A stretch of 64,000 nucleotides of DNA from Neorhizobium alkalisoli (GCF_007829835.1 NZ_VIWP01000001.1:620001-684000), one strand, 5' to 3'. Shown: positions 16,507 to 25,382, counted from the first letter of the stretch. Program-made: numbers and translations. The notes: generated from the letters alone by a model not told the origin.

Positions 16507-17253
16507 ATGGCGATGATGGGAAAGCCAGCCTGGGCGATGATTTCACGGCTCTGTCGATGGCTATCGATGGTTGCCATATTCGCACTTGGTATCCTTGCGC
16601 ACTCGAGCGGCCTGACGGCATCGGTCGCGGAGTATTGGGGTGATATCCGTTATCTCTCGATCCAGCATCTGGAGCTGACGGCCATTTCTGGCGCGATGGC
16701 GATCGTCATCGGCATTCCGCTGGGTGTTCTCCTGGCACGCGGCAAGCTCGGCTTCATGGGCCCGATCATTGCCCAGATCGTCAATCTCGGCACCACGATT
16801 CCGACGCTGGCAATCCTGGCACTGGCAATGACCGTTCTCGGCCTCGGCTCACCTCCGGCCCTGTTCGGCCTGACGGTTCTCACCATCCTGCCGATCATGC
16901 TCAACACCATTGCCGGCCTGCGCAGCATTCCGCCGGCGCTGATCGAGGCCGCCCGCGGCATGGGCATGACCAATGGTCAGATCCTGATGAAGGTCGAGCT
17001 GCCGAACGCCATGTTCGTCATCCTTGCCGGCATCCGGACGGCGCTGGCCATCAATATCGGCACCGTTCCGCTGGCCTTCCTGATCGGCGGCGGCGGTCTC
17101 GGCGAACTGATCTTCACCGGCATAGACCTGATGGATACCGGAATGCTGCTTGCCGGCGCCATCCCCACGGCCCTGCTGGCGATCCTCGTCGACATCGCGG
17201 CAAGCCAGGTCCAGTTCTGGCTCGTGCCGCGCGGCATCAATCCCTTGCGATAA
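16507..17253 (+). CDS. Glycine betaine/choline-type ABC permease, OpuCD-like (248 aa)
   Basis: Second permease of the quaternary-amine importer. Hydrophobic segments begin near residue 15; the EAA loop reads LIEAARGMGMTNGQILMKVE in the middle and TVPLAFLIGGGGLGELIF follows. ATG codons at 16507, 16513 and 16516 are all in frame; GAGG at 16503-16506 is best spaced for 16513. It starts directly after the ATPase stop, as expected for a coupled operon, and precedes the receptor gene by about 29 bp. It likely forms a heterodimeric channel with the 217-aa permease. Confidence 0.92.
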   Translation: MAMMGKPAWAMISRLCRWLSMVAIFALGILAHSSGLTASVAEYWGDIRYLSIQHLELTAISGAMAIVIGIPLGVLLARGKLGFMGPIIAQIVNLGTTIPTLAILALAMTVLGLGSPPALFGLTVLTILPIMLNTIAGLRSIPPALIEAARGMGMTNGQILMKVELPNAMFVILAGIRTALAINIGTVPLAFLIGGGGLGELIFTGIDLMDTGMLLAGAIPTALLAILVDIAASQVQFWLVPRGINPLR

Positions 17254-17282
17254 ACCAAAATAACCAACAGAGGAGAATGCGC

Positions 17283-18173
17283 ATGTCCTACCGCTTTCTG
17301 AAACTCGCCCTGGCCGGCATGCTGACCGCAATCGGCATCAGCACGGCAGCCGAAGCCGCAACCGTCGTGGTCGGCGGCAAGAATTATACCGAGCAACAGC
17401 TCATGGCCGAGATCACCAGCCAGCTGCTGACAGCCAAGGGCTTCACCGTCGACAAGCGGGCAGGCCTTGGCACGGCGCCGCTGCGCCAGGCGCAGGAAAG
17501 CGGTCAGATCGACGTCTACTGGGAGTATACGGGCACCTCGCTGATCACCTTCAACAAGGTGACCGACAAGCTGGATGCCGACCAGACATACGCGAAGGTG
17601 AAGGAACTCGACGCAGCCAAGGGCCTCGTCTGGCTCAACCCGTCCAAGGCAAACAATACCTACGGCTTTGCGATGCGCGCCGCCGACGCCAAGGCCAAGG
17701 GCATTGCGACCATGTCTGAGCTGGCCGCGAAGGTTAAGGGCGGCGACGCGCTGAAATTCGGAAGCAATGCCGAATTTTATGCCCGTCCGGACGGTCTCAA
17801 GCCGCTGGAAGATGCTTACGGCTTCAGCTTCGGCCGCGAAAACGTTGTTCGCATGGATACCGGCCTCGTCTATCAGGCGCTCAAGGATTCACAGGTCGAT
17901 GTCGGCCTGATCTTCGCAACGGACGGCCGCATTCCGGCCTTCAACTTCGTGGTGCTGAAGGACGACAAGGGTTATTTCCCGACCTATGCCATGACGCCCG
18001 TTATCCGCAAGGCGACGCTCGACGCCAATCCGAAGCTTGCCGAAATCCTGAACGGCGTCTCTGCCAAGCTCGACGATGCGACCATGGCCAAGCTCAATGC
18101 CTCGGTCGATGTCGACAAGAAGTCGATCGAAGCAGTGGCCTCCGAATTCCTCAAGGGACAGGGATTGATCTGA
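17283..18173 (+). CDS. Quaternary-amine binding protein, OpuCC/OsmF-like (296 aa)
   Basis: Periplasmic receptor with a Sec signal peptide (MSYRFLKLALAGMLTAIGIS, cleavage after AEAA) followed by TVVVGGKNYTEQQLMAEITS, the hallmark N-terminus of OpuAC/OpuCC-type proteins. The motifs VYWEYTGTSLITF and DTGLVYQALKDSQVDVGLIF carry the ligand-binding strands of this family, in which aromatic cages hold a trimethylammonium head. GAGGAG lies 7 nt before the ATG at 17283. It ends the transporter cluster; a strong hairpin separates it from the amidohydrolase gene. The C-terminal LDDATMAKLNASVDVDKKSI is typical. Confidence 0.93.
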   Translation: MSYRFLKLALAGMLTAIGISTAAEAATVVVGGKNYTEQQLMAEITSQLLTAKGFTVDKRAGLGTAPLRQAQESGQIDVYWEYTGTSLITFNKVTDKLDADQTYAKVKELDAAKGLVWLNPSKANNTYGFAMRAADAKAKGIATMSELAAKVKGGDALKFGSNAEFYARPDGLKPLEDAYGFSFGRENVVRMDTGLVYQALKDSQVDVGLIFATDGRIPAFNFVVLKDDKGYFPTYAMTPVIRKATLDANPKLAEILNGVSAKLDDATMAKLNASVDVDKKSIEAVASEFLKGQGLI

Positions 18174-18202
18174 GAGCGATGACCTGACCAAAATCACAAA
18201 CG

Positions 18203-18226
18203 CGCCGGCTTCTTCAGAAGCCGGCG
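18203..18226 (+). terminator. 10-bp perfect stem-loop after the receptor gene
   Basis: CGCCGGCTTC-TTCA-GAAGCCGGCG, 29 bp after the receptor stop and 21 bp before the amidohydrolase start. The run after it (TCATTCGTTG) is only moderately T-rich, so partial termination or protection of the upstream receptor mRNA is likely. Confidence 0.65.
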
Positions 18227-18247
18227 TCATTCGTTGAAGAGAGCCCG

Positions 18248-19087
18248 ATGTCGAAACTGACCGTTGCCTGCGCCCAGATCGAATGCCTGCCGGGCGATAT
18301 CGCCAGCAATCTTGCGAAACATCTCGCCATGATCGGCGAAGCACGCAGCAACGGCGCGGATCTCGTCGTCTTTCCGGAACTTTCTCTTTGCGACTATCTC
18401 TCGGTGCCCGATACAGCGGTTCTCGCACGCGCGCCGGATGCCGAGGAAATAAGGACGATCGCACAGGCGGCAGACGGCTTGGATGTCTCCTTCGGCTTCG
18501 TGGAATCCGGGGCGGACGGCCGATGCTACAATTCCCAGGCCCTGGTTTCCGGTGGGCGGATCGTCCACATTCACCGCAAGCTGAACCTCCCGACCTACGG
18601 CAATCTTCAAGAGACGCTGCACTATCGTCCCGGCGAGAGATTGGAGACCGCAGCGCTCTCCGGCGGCTTGACGGCCGCGACGCTGATCTGCGCCGACAGC
18701 TGGAACCCGGCTCTGCCGTGGCTCGCAGCCCTGCAGCGCCCCGACCTTCTCATCCAGCCGATCGCATCGGCCCGTTCAGCCGTAGGCGGAGATTTCGACA
18801 ATCCTGCAAACTGGGCGATCAACCTGCGCCATACCGCCATGACCTACGGCCTGCCGGTTGTCATGACAAACCATTGCGGTACCCGCGACGGGCTCGATTT
18901 CTGGGGCGGTTCCACGGTAATCGATGCTTATGGGCGCGAACTGGTCTCGGCTGATGACAAGGAGACCATCATCTATGCGGGGATCGAAGCGGCCGATACC
19001 GCTAAGGCAAGAGATCTCCTGCCGACGATCCGCGATGCCGACCCGGCCCTGATCAGGGCCGAGCTGGAACGTTTCCTCGCCTCATAG
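18248..19087 (+). CDS. Nitrilase-superfamily carbon-nitrogen hydrolase (279 aa)
   Basis: Amidase or omega-amidase-type hydrolase. The catalytic triad of the superfamily is present: Glu44 in VVFPELSL, Lys111 in HIHRKLNLP and Cys148 in LICADSWNP; a further structural Glu lies between. Length is normal for stand-alone branch members. It follows the betaine transporter genes on the same strand after a hairpin and is convergent with the Rieske reductase gene (1 bp gap). Its substrate may be an amide or N-carbamoyl intermediate of the imported compound, but I see nothing that identifies it. Confidence 0.88.
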   Translation: MSKLTVACAQIECLPGDIASNLAKHLAMIGEARSNGADLVVFPELSLCDYLSVPDTAVLARAPDAEEIRTIAQAADGLDVSFGFVESGADGRCYNSQALVSGGRIVHIHRKLNLPTYGNLQETLHYRPGERLETAALSGGLTAATLICADSWNPALPWLAALQRPDLLIQPIASARSAVGGDFDNPANWAINLRHTAMTYGLPVVMTNHCGTRDGLDFWGGSTVIDAYGRELVSADDKETIIYAGIEAADTAKARDLLPTIRDADPALIRAELERFLAS

Positions 19088-19088
19088 A

Positions 19089-20177
19089 TCAGATGCTGAT
19101 TGCGAGATTGCCGAGCGGCTTTGCGGAACAGGCGAGGATATAACCTTCGCTCTCCTCTTCCGGCGTGATGCCGCCCTGATAGGAAGTCTCCACCTCACCT
19201 CCCAGCTTCTTCACCAGACAGGTACCGCACATGCCCTGCCCGCAGCCACAGGGAATGATGACACCCTGACGGAGGCTTGCCTGCAGCACGGATTCGTCGC
19301 TGCGGATATCGAGCGTCCGGGTGCCAACCGTCAGGGTGAACGATTCCGACGCGTCGAGCCCGGTATCATCTTCCGTAATCTGCTTCGCCAGCACAGGTGC
19401 AACGACACCGCCAAAAGTCTCGGAGTGAAATCCCGCCTTGTCGCCGCCTTCCGCGGCATGAATCAGCCGGACTTCCTGCATGAAGGCGGAAGGCCCGCAG
19501 CAGAAAACATCACGGCGGGCAAGATCCGGAACCATGACCGACATCATCCGTCGCGACAGGCGGCCGCGGTAACCGGTCCATCCCGGGCCGGGGCGGCTGA
19601 TGACGATGCTGACCTGAAGATTGGGCATTGCGCGCTGGAGTTCGGCCAGCCGCTCCGCAAACAGGATTTCGGAAGCATCCCTTGCCGCATGCACCCAACT
19701 GACATCGGCATCCGGCGCGAGTGTCGCAAGTTCAGCTAGCATTGCCATCAGCGGCGTCGCACCGGAACCGGCGGAAACGAAGGCGATGCGGTCACTCCTG
19801 CGCTTCGACAGCGTGAAATGGCCGCGCGGCGGACGCGCCTTGAGGCAAGAGCCAGGGGCGACCATGCGATGCATCCACGCTGTTGCGCCAGCTGAATTAT
19901 GGGCCTTGATGGTAATCTCGAACCGATCGGTGCCGGGCGGAGACGAGATCGAAAACGTCCGGAAAGCATCCACACCGTCGATATCGAGAACAAGCGTCAG
20001 AGCCTGTCCAGCTTCGTGCCCAAATGGCGTTTCAGCCTGAAACGAGAACGTCTTGATGGTCGGCGTCTCGTCGCGGACGCCGATGCAGGTCAAAAGCAAT
20101 TCCTTCGCGCTCTCGGAAGTGCGGACGGCAACATTGTCGCCAGCCTCCGGCATATCCATCTCAATCACCCCGCTCAT
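19089..20177 (-). CDS. Ferredoxin-NAD(P)H reductase partner of a Rieske N-demethylase, GbcB-like (362 aa)
   Basis: Electron-transfer component with FAD, NAD(P) and plant-type [2Fe-2S] domains in that order. FAD contact AFRTFSISSPPG near residue 111, NAD site FVSAGSGATPLMAML near 173, and the C-terminal iron-sulfur loop C-x4-C-x2-C (in CGCGQGMCGTC) with the fourth Cys in YILACSAKP. GbcB, StcC-type and CntB reductases have this layout. Its ATG overlaps the stop of the Rieske oxygenase gene as ATGA, so the two are translated together and probably form the two-component monooxygenase that removes a methyl group from a quaternary amine as formaldehyde. Confidence 0.9.
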   Translation of the reverse strand: MSGVIEMDMPEAGDNVAVRTSESAKELLLTCIGVRDETPTIKTFSFQAETPFGHEAGQALTLVLDIDGVDAFRTFSISSPPGTDRFEITIKAHNSAGATAWMHRMVAPGSCLKARPPRGHFTLSKRRSDRIAFVSAGSGATPLMAMLAELATLAPDADVSWVHAARDASEILFAERLAELQRAMPNLQVSIVISRPGPGWTGYRGRLSRRMMSVMVPDLARRDVFCCGPSAFMQEVRLIHAAEGGDKAGFHSETFGGVVAPVLAKQITEDDTGLDASESFTLTVGTRTLDIRSDESVLQASLRQGVIIPCGCGQGMCGTCLVKKLGGEVETSYQGGITPEEESEGYILACSAKPLGNLAISI

Positions 20178-21412
20178 TCGGCAGCGACCAGCCGCTGTGA
20201 CGGCGGGCGGACGAAGTCATCAAGCTTGCCCGCATACCATTCGGAGAAATTGGCGAGCATGAATTCCGACGGCGCGAACGGACCGGGCCGATAGGCCTTG
20301 GAGCGGATGCCCTTGTGATTGTTTTCGGCCAGGATCCGATCCTGGTCGTTGGTCGCAATCCAGACCTCCGTCAGCCGCTCGACATCATAATCGACACCTT
20401 CGACGGCATCTTCGTGCACCAGCCATGTCGTCCGCACCTCCGTGCGGTTGGCCGAAAGCGGCAGGACGCGAAAATGAATGATATGGTCGGCAAGGAAATG
20501 GTTCCAGTTGTTGGGCACGCGGAACATGCGCACCGAACCGAGATCGGGCTCGGTGAAATCGCCCAGCAGCTTGTTGGAGGCCGGGCTGCCATCCATGGTG
20601 AATGACACGGTACCGTCATTGAACGGCAGACGGATGCAGCGGAACTCGATGCCACCATCGGCCGGCTGGTGCGGCAACCCATAGGAATCCCAGCGCGCTA
20701 CCGAACGGTCCATCAGACCCTTGAAGACATTGGTGGCCGCCGAGTCGTCCGGCAGGGCGAATTCAACCAAGGTGACCAGCAATTCCGGATGGTTTCCGGC
20801 GCAATGATAACATTCCCGGTTGTTCTCGATCACCAGTTTCCAGTTGGCTTCTTCGATGATCGTCGATGTGAAGGCGACCTTGGTGCGGTCGGGCTGGTGC
20901 GGCGCGATATAGGGAGTGACGGCGGCACGGTACCGGTCGAGCGAGGGCGGGTTGTCCGACAGGGAGATATAGACCATGCCACAGATCACCTCGACGGCGG
21001 CCGGCTTCAGGCTGTAGCCGGACTTGTCGAAACCATCCGGCATCTGGCGCGCGTTGATCAGCTTGCCGTCGAGCTCGTAGACCCATTGATGATAGGGACA
21101 GACCAGCCGGTTGACCCGGCCGGACTCGTTCAGACAGATCCGCGATCCGCGATGACGGCAGGTGTTGAAGAAGGCTTTAACCTCTCCGTCGCGGTTGCGC
21201 AGGACGATGATCGAGTCCCCACCGACCTCCAGCGTGATGTAGTCGCCGGGACGCTTGATCTCCGCGACATTGCAGGCAAACAGCCAGTCCGTTGCGAAAA
21301 CGGCCTGCATGTCTGCGGCAAACATCTCGTCATCGACGTAGAACTCCTGCGGGAGGGAAAAGCCCGGCTTTCTCGCCTTGAGAAGATCGGCAATGCGTCC
21401 TGTATCAACCAT
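20174..21412 (-). CDS. Rieske-type oxygenase, GbcA/stachydrine-demethylase-like (412 aa)
   Basis: Alpha-type ring-hydroxylating-oxygenase family protein acting on quaternary amines. Rieske cluster ligands Cys85-x-His87 (NTCRHRGSR) and Cys105-x2-His108 (CPYHQWVY). The mononuclear iron region ENNRECYHCAGNHPEL (about residues 194-209) is characteristic of glycine-betaine and stachydrine N-demethylases (GbcA, Stc2) and carnitine oxygenase CntA. Length fits. It heads the two-gene demethylase operon; a perfect 17-bp dyad sits 24-40 bp before the ATG. With an OpuC-type importer nearby, the substrate is probably glycine betaine, proline betaine or a similar compound; which one cannot be decided by eye. 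Confidence 0.9.
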   Translation of the reverse strand: MVDTGRIADLLKARKPGFSLPQEFYVDDEMFAADMQAVFATDWLFACNVAEIKRPGDYITLEVGGDSIIVLRNRDGEVKAFFNTCRHRGSRICLNESGRVNRLVCPYHQWVYELDGKLINARQMPDGFDKSGYSLKPAAVEVICGMVYISLSDNPPSLDRYRAAVTPYIAPHQPDRTKVAFTSTIIEEANWKLVIENNRECYHCAGNHPELLVTLVEFALPDDSAATNVFKGLMDRSVARWDSYGLPHQPADGGIEFRCIRLPFNDGTVSFTMDGSPASNKLLGDFTEPDLGSVRMFRVPNNWNHFLADHIIHFRVLPLSANRTEVRTTWLVHEDAVEGVDYDVERLTEVWIATNDQDRILAENNHKGIRSKAYRPGPFAPSEFMLANFSEWYAGKLDDFVRPPSQRLVAAE

Positions 21413-21435
21413 CGATATCTGCCCCGTGAACGTCA

Positions 21436-21452
21436 GCGGTCAGCATGACCGC
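21436..21452. promoter_or_regulatory. Perfect dyad GCGGTCA-GCA-TGACCGC upstream of the Rieske gene
   Basis: A 17-bp exact dyad (7-bp arms, 3-bp spacer) 24 bp before the oxygenase start codon. Placement over the likely promoter or leader suggests an operator. The outer bases CGATAT (21415-21420) and ATATCG (21454-21459) are also complementary. Confidence 0.6.
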
Positions 21453-21496
21453 ATATCGACATTCACGACCTCAGATTCCCGACTCCGGCAGAAAAG

Positions 21497-21532
21497 TTTC
21501 CGACGCTCGGTTGGATTGGCGAGCGTCGGAAA
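21497..21532 (-). terminator. Rho-independent terminator of the nucleoside hydrolase operon
   Basis: 13-bp perfect stem (TTTCCGACGCTCG / CGAGCGTCGGAAA) with a 10-nt loop, 14 bp past the nucleoside hydrolase stop; on the minus strand it is followed by CTTTTC. It separates the long uptake operon from the Rieske promoter. Confidence 0.82.
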
Positions 21533-21545
21533 GTGGATGCAGCAT

Positions 21546-22457
21546 TCAGCTGAGCGCGCTGACGAACAGGCGCCTGAACGCATCCGCATCAACGTCCGTC
21601 GCCACGGAGCAGTTCGGGGCGCGTCCTGCGAGATGCCTCTCACTGACCGCCGCGATCACCTGTCCGGCGGCCGGCCCGCTATCGGTGTAGATGGATACAT
21701 GCGCCGGCACCGTCTTGAAAATTTCCGGCTTCAGCATCCAGGCAATGGCTGCAGGATCGTGCAGGCAGGGGTCCTTGGAGCCATAGTTGATCAGCAGATG
21801 CGCCGCTTCCCTTGCAACAGGCGTATCGATTGCCTGCACCTGCCGGATCATGTCCTCGGTCACCGTTGCCTGACGCGTCACATCGAGGCCGAGCATGGTG
21901 ATCGGAATGCCGCTATCGAATACGATCGCTGCGGCATGGGGATCGACCGCAAAGTTGAACTCCGCCAGCGGCGTCGTGTTTCCAGGGCAGAAGGCGGCGC
22001 CGCCCATGATGGTGAGCGCGCTGATAAAATCCGGAAGCTCTGGATCGAGAAGCAAGGCGAGCCCCAGATTGGTAAGCGGGCCGGTCGCGCAGATATGCAG
22101 CTTGCCTTCCGCCCGGGCGATGCGGGAAATCTCGTTGGCGGCATGGCCGGCCGAAAGAGGCATGGTCGGCGCCGGCAGAGTGCTGCCGGCTAGCCCGTCG
22201 GCCCCATGCATGATGGACAGCCGCCCGCGCGAAGCCATGATCGGTCGCGCGGCACCGGAATAAACCGGAATATCCTGCCGACCGGTGAGCTCAAGAATGC
22301 GCCGCGCGTTGTTGACGACCGGCTCGAGGCCGACATTGCCGGCAACACAGGTCACGGCAATCATGTCCAGTGCATCCCGCCGGCCGAGCGCAAGCAGCAT
22401 GGCCAGCGCATCATCGGCGCCGGGATCGCAATCATAGATAAAACGCATGGCGGTCAT
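21546..22457 (-). CDS. Inosine-uridine-preferring nucleoside hydrolase family (303 aa)
   Basis: N-ribohydrolase-type enzyme that splits an N-glycosidic bond. The Ca-binding aspartate cluster appears at the N-terminus (IYDCDPGADDALAMLLAL), with VTCVAGNVGLEPVVNNARRI in pieces, the ALTIMGGAAF strand and the C-terminal DPAAIAWML segment near residue 230 (HDP of the family reads HDPAA). Length is normal for IunH/RihA-type proteins. It is last in the operon with the Pot-type importer, 8 bp after the ATPase stop, and is closed by a strong terminator. The imported compound may therefore be a nucleoside or another N-glycoside. Start at 22457 or 22448. Confidence 0.9.
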   Translation of the reverse strand: MTAMRFIYDCDPGADDALAMLLALGRRDALDMIAVTCVAGNVGLEPVVNNARRILELTGRQDIPVYSGAARPIMASRGRLSIMHGADGLAGSTLPAPTMPLSAGHAANEISRIARAEGKLHICATGPLTNLGLALLLDPELPDFISALTIMGGAAFCPGNTTPLAEFNFAVDPHAAAIVFDSGIPITMLGLDVTRQATVTEDMIRQVQAIDTPVAREAAHLLINYGSKDPCLHDPAAIAWMLKPEIFKTVPAHVSIYTDSGPAAGQVIAAVSERHLAGRAPNCSVATDVDADAFRRLFVSALS

Positions 22458-22465
22458 CGCGCAGT

Positions 22466-23524
22466 TCAGCCTTGATCAACCAGGAAACGGGCAGCTTCCG
22501 GCGCCCAGCCGAAACGAACAGTCGAGCCGACATCGATATCGCCGGCCTGTGCCGGTGCGCGGGCAATGATCTCCTGTTTGCCGGCATCGATGATGACGCG
22601 CAGTTCCGAACCGCCATAGACGGTTTCACGCACGCGGCCCTCGCAAAAACCTTCGCCGAGCCTGATGGCCTCGGGACGGATGACGAGCGCACCCTTGGTG
22701 CCGTCGGCTGGTGCTTCGCCCGCGATCGGCAGCGTACCGATGGCGGTATCCAGTGCGCCAGCCTTCACCATTCCTCGAACAATCGACGACACGCCGATGA
22801 AGTCCGCGACGAACAGGTTTTGGGGTTCATCATACATCTGGCGCGGCGTGCCGAGCTGGGCGATCTTGCCATTGTTCATCAGGCAGATCCGGTCGGACAG
22901 CGCCAGCGCCTCCTGCTGGTCATGGGTGACGAAGATAATCGTCGCGCCGGTCTCGCGATGGATACGCTTGATCTCGATCTGCATGACTTCGCGCAGCTTG
23001 GCATCGAGCGCGCCGAGCGGTTCGTCCATCAGGATGATCGCCGGATCATAGACAAGGCAGCGGGCAAGCGCGACGCGCTGCTGCTGGCCGCCGGAGAGCT
23101 GCGACGGAGACCGCTCAGAAGCATGGGCAAGCCCGACGGTTTCCAGCGCCTTGGCGACCTTGGCATTGATCTCGGCCTTCGGCAGGCTGCGCATCTTCAG
23201 GGCAAAACCGACATTCTCGGCCACGGTCATATGCGGGAAGAGCGCGTAGTTCTGAAAGACGACGCCGATATCACGTTTGTTGACCGGCGCATGCGTTTGG
23301 TCCTTGTGATCGATGATCACGGTGCCCGAGGTCGGTTCCTGCAGTCCGCAGATCAGCTGCAGAAGCGTGGTCTTGCCGGAGCCGGACGGTCCGAGAAGCG
23401 TCAGAAGCTCACCCTTGCGCACGTCGAGATCAACGTGGTCGAGCGCGATGGTCTGGCCATAAAGCTTCGCGAGGCCCTGAACCTGAAGCTTTATTTCCGG
23501 CGCATTGTTGGAGGCGGCTGGCAT
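22466..23524 (-). CDS. Pot/Fbp-type ABC transporter ATPase (352 aa)
   Basis: ATPase of the second spermidine/putrescine-type importer. Walker A GPSGSGKTT near residue 44, Q-loop VVFQNYALFPHMT, signature LSGGQQQRVALAR, Walker B IILMDEPLGALD, H-loop FVTHDQQEALALSD, then a TOBE domain with VRPEAIRLGEGFCEGRV and a beta tail. Length is normal. AAGGAA precedes the ATG at 23524 by about 11 nt; the frame also allows a start at 23572, one base after the permease stop. Lies between the fused permease gene and the nucleoside hydrolase gene. Confidence 0.93.
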   Translation of the reverse strand: MPAASNNAPEIKLQVQGLAKLYGQTIALDHVDLDVRKGELLTLLGPSGSGKTTLLQLICGLQEPTSGTVIIDHKDQTHAPVNKRDIGVVFQNYALFPHMTVAENVGFALKMRSLPKAEINAKVAKALETVGLAHASERSPSQLSGGQQQRVALARCLVYDPAIILMDEPLGALDAKLREVMQIEIKRIHRETGATIIFVTHDQQEALALSDRICLMNNGKIAQLGTPRQMYDEPQNLFVADFIGVSSIVRGMVKAGALDTAIGTLPIAGEAPADGTKGALVIRPEAIRLGEGFCEGRVRETVYGGSELRVIIDAGKQEIIARAPAQAGDIDVGSTVRFGWAPEAARFLVDQG

Positions 23525-23573
23525 GGCGAAAGAAGTTCCTTTGGTCTTGATGGGATCGGCCGGCACGCGCATC

Positions 23574-25310
23574 TCAGCGCGGCCTTGCCTTTTCGGCGAT
23601 GACGAAAAGCACCGTCACCACCACCACGATGAAGACCGAGGCCGCAGCCAGGGTCGGAGAAATGCTCAGGATGATGTCGTCCCACATCTGTTTGGGCAGG
23701 GTCTGTTTGACACCTGCGCCGACAAAAAGGGCGATCGTCAGTTCTTCGAACGAGTGCAGCAGCCCGAACAGGAAGGCGGCAACCGCACCACCCTTGACCA
23801 GCGGCAAAAGGACGAGGCGGATCTGCTGCCAGCGGCTGGCGCCGAGCGTGGCTGCAGCCTGCAGCAGACGCCAGTCGACACTGCGAAACGTCGTGAGAAG
23901 GATGACGAAGACCACCGGCATGGCGGACAGCGTGTGTCCGAGCAGAATGCCGGTATCGGTGGCAATCAGTCCGACCTTCGCCAGCACGTAGAAGAGCGAC
24001 ACGCCGATGACGATGTTCGGCACGACCATTGGCAGCATGAAGGACAGGAAGATCAGGCCGCCCGCCTTGCGCTGCGTCCGCGCAAGACCATAGGCCGCCA
24101 TGCCGGAGATCACGGTCGCGAGCGCGCCGGTAATGATGGCGATCACGGCCGAGCGGGTCGTGGCGCCCATCCACTGATCCGAGGAGAGATAGGTCTGGAA
24201 CCAGCGCATCGAAAAGCTCTTCGGCGGGAATTCGAGGAAGGTCGAACCCGAAAATGCCATCGGCGGAAAGGCCAGAACCGGCACGATGAGGATGGCGATG
24301 ACCAACCAGACGAAAATGGTGAAAGCGCCGCGCCCGAGCTTTACCGGCAGGATGCGGGCAACCATATCGGTCAGCATCGCGCAGATCTCGATGATGAAGC
24401 CGCCGATGGCGCCGATAATGCCGCCACGCCGGGTGACGGAACCATTGCCCGAAACAGCGGACATGCCGAACAGGCGGTCATAAACCGCGATGGTAATCAG
24501 CGTCACGGCAAGCAGAAGCGCAGCAAGCGCGCCTGCCAGCCGCAGGTTGAACAGTTTCTGCACCTGCGTGATCATCATCTGGCCGATGACGGTCTCGTTC
24601 GGCGAACCGAGCAGGGCCGGCGTGATGAAGAAGCCGAGGCCCATGACGAAGATCAGCAGGCCGGCGGCCGCAACGCCAGGCATGGAGAGCGGCACGAAAA
24701 TGCGCCAGAAGGACTGGCCGCGGCTCGCACCCATGGTCATCGCAGCCGGCATCAGGCGGCTGTCGATTGCCAGCATGGTCGGCAGCATGGTCAGGATCGC
24801 GACCGGCAACATGGCATGTGCCATGCCGAAAACGACCGCGCCGCGGCCGTAAAGCAGGTTCAGTTCGGTATCGAACCCCATGCCGGTCAGCATCTGCGCG
24901 ACGATACCCTTGCGCGCCAGAAGCACGATCCAGGCGAAATTCTTCAGAAGCGGGCTCACCCAGAACGGCAGCAGCACCAGCCACATGGCCATGCGCCGGC
25001 GGCGCTCCGGCATGCCGGCGAGCCAAACCGCGATCGGATAACCGACGAGCAAGCATACGATGGTGACCTGCGCCGAGATGGCGAACGTATTGAGCAGAAC
25101 CTTCACATAAACGCCGGCCGAAAACATCTGCTGATAGACGCTCGGATCGAAACTGCCTGTCTTCGGATTGACGAAAGACTGCCAGATCAGGGCGCCGGCT
25201 GGAAGGATCAGCAGCAGCGCCATGTAGGCAAGCCCCGGCGCCGAAAGCCAGAGGCTGTCCAGTCTGAGGCGCTGTCGCGAGAATGTGCTGGTGGCGGAAG
25301 GTTCAGCCAT
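23574..25310 (-). CDS. Double ABC permease: two Pot/Fbp-type permease halves in one protein (578 aa)
   Basis: A single chain with two complete transmembrane domains. Half one (about residues 20-285) has the EAA loop MPAAMTMGASRGQSF...PLSMPG near 187; half two (about 325-578) starts afresh with a PotC-type N-terminus (VPVLAFPPMAFSGSTFLEFP) and has LLQAAATLGASRWQQI...LLPLV near 482. The joint is a short Gly/Arg-rich segment. FbpB-type iron permeases are natural examples of this layout, whereas Pot systems usually use two genes. The ATG at 25310 begins the usual cytosolic lead; an in-frame start at 25367 is possible. A stable hairpin lies between this gene and the receptor gene. Confidence 0.92.
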   Translation of the reverse strand: MAEPSATSTFSRQRLRLDSLWLSAPGLAYMALLLILPAGALIWQSFVNPKTGSFDPSVYQQMFSAGVYVKVLLNTFAISAQVTIVCLLVGYPIAVWLAGMPERRRRMAMWLVLLPFWVSPLLKNFAWIVLLARKGIVAQMLTGMGFDTELNLLYGRGAVVFGMAHAMLPVAILTMLPTMLAIDSRLMPAAMTMGASRGQSFWRIFVPLSMPGVAAAGLLIFVMGLGFFITPALLGSPNETVIGQMMITQVQKLFNLRLAGALAALLLAVTLITIAVYDRLFGMSAVSGNGSVTRRGGIIGAIGGFIIEICAMLTDMVARILPVKLGRGAFTIFVWLVIAILIVPVLAFPPMAFSGSTFLEFPPKSFSMRWFQTYLSSDQWMGATTRSAVIAIITGALATVISGMAAYGLARTQRKAGGLIFLSFMLPMVVPNIVIGVSLFYVLAKVGLIATDTGILLGHTLSAMPVVFVILLTTFRSVDWRLLQAAATLGASRWQQIRLVLLPLVKGGAVAAFLFGLLHSFEELTIALFVGAGVKQTLPKQMWDDIILSISPTLAAASVFIVVVVTVLFVIAEKARPR

Positions 25311-25382
25311 AGTCGTCCCGTTTGTTGAAATGGCCCGTTCCGCATCGCGCGAATCCGGGCCATCCATAGTCAGTTAGGAAGG

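Noticed and set aside
23505..25328. 607-codon plus-strand open frame opposite the double permease
   Set aside because: Highly charged Arg/His/Asp/Glu/Gln-rich antisense of a hydrophobic protein; no family resemblance.
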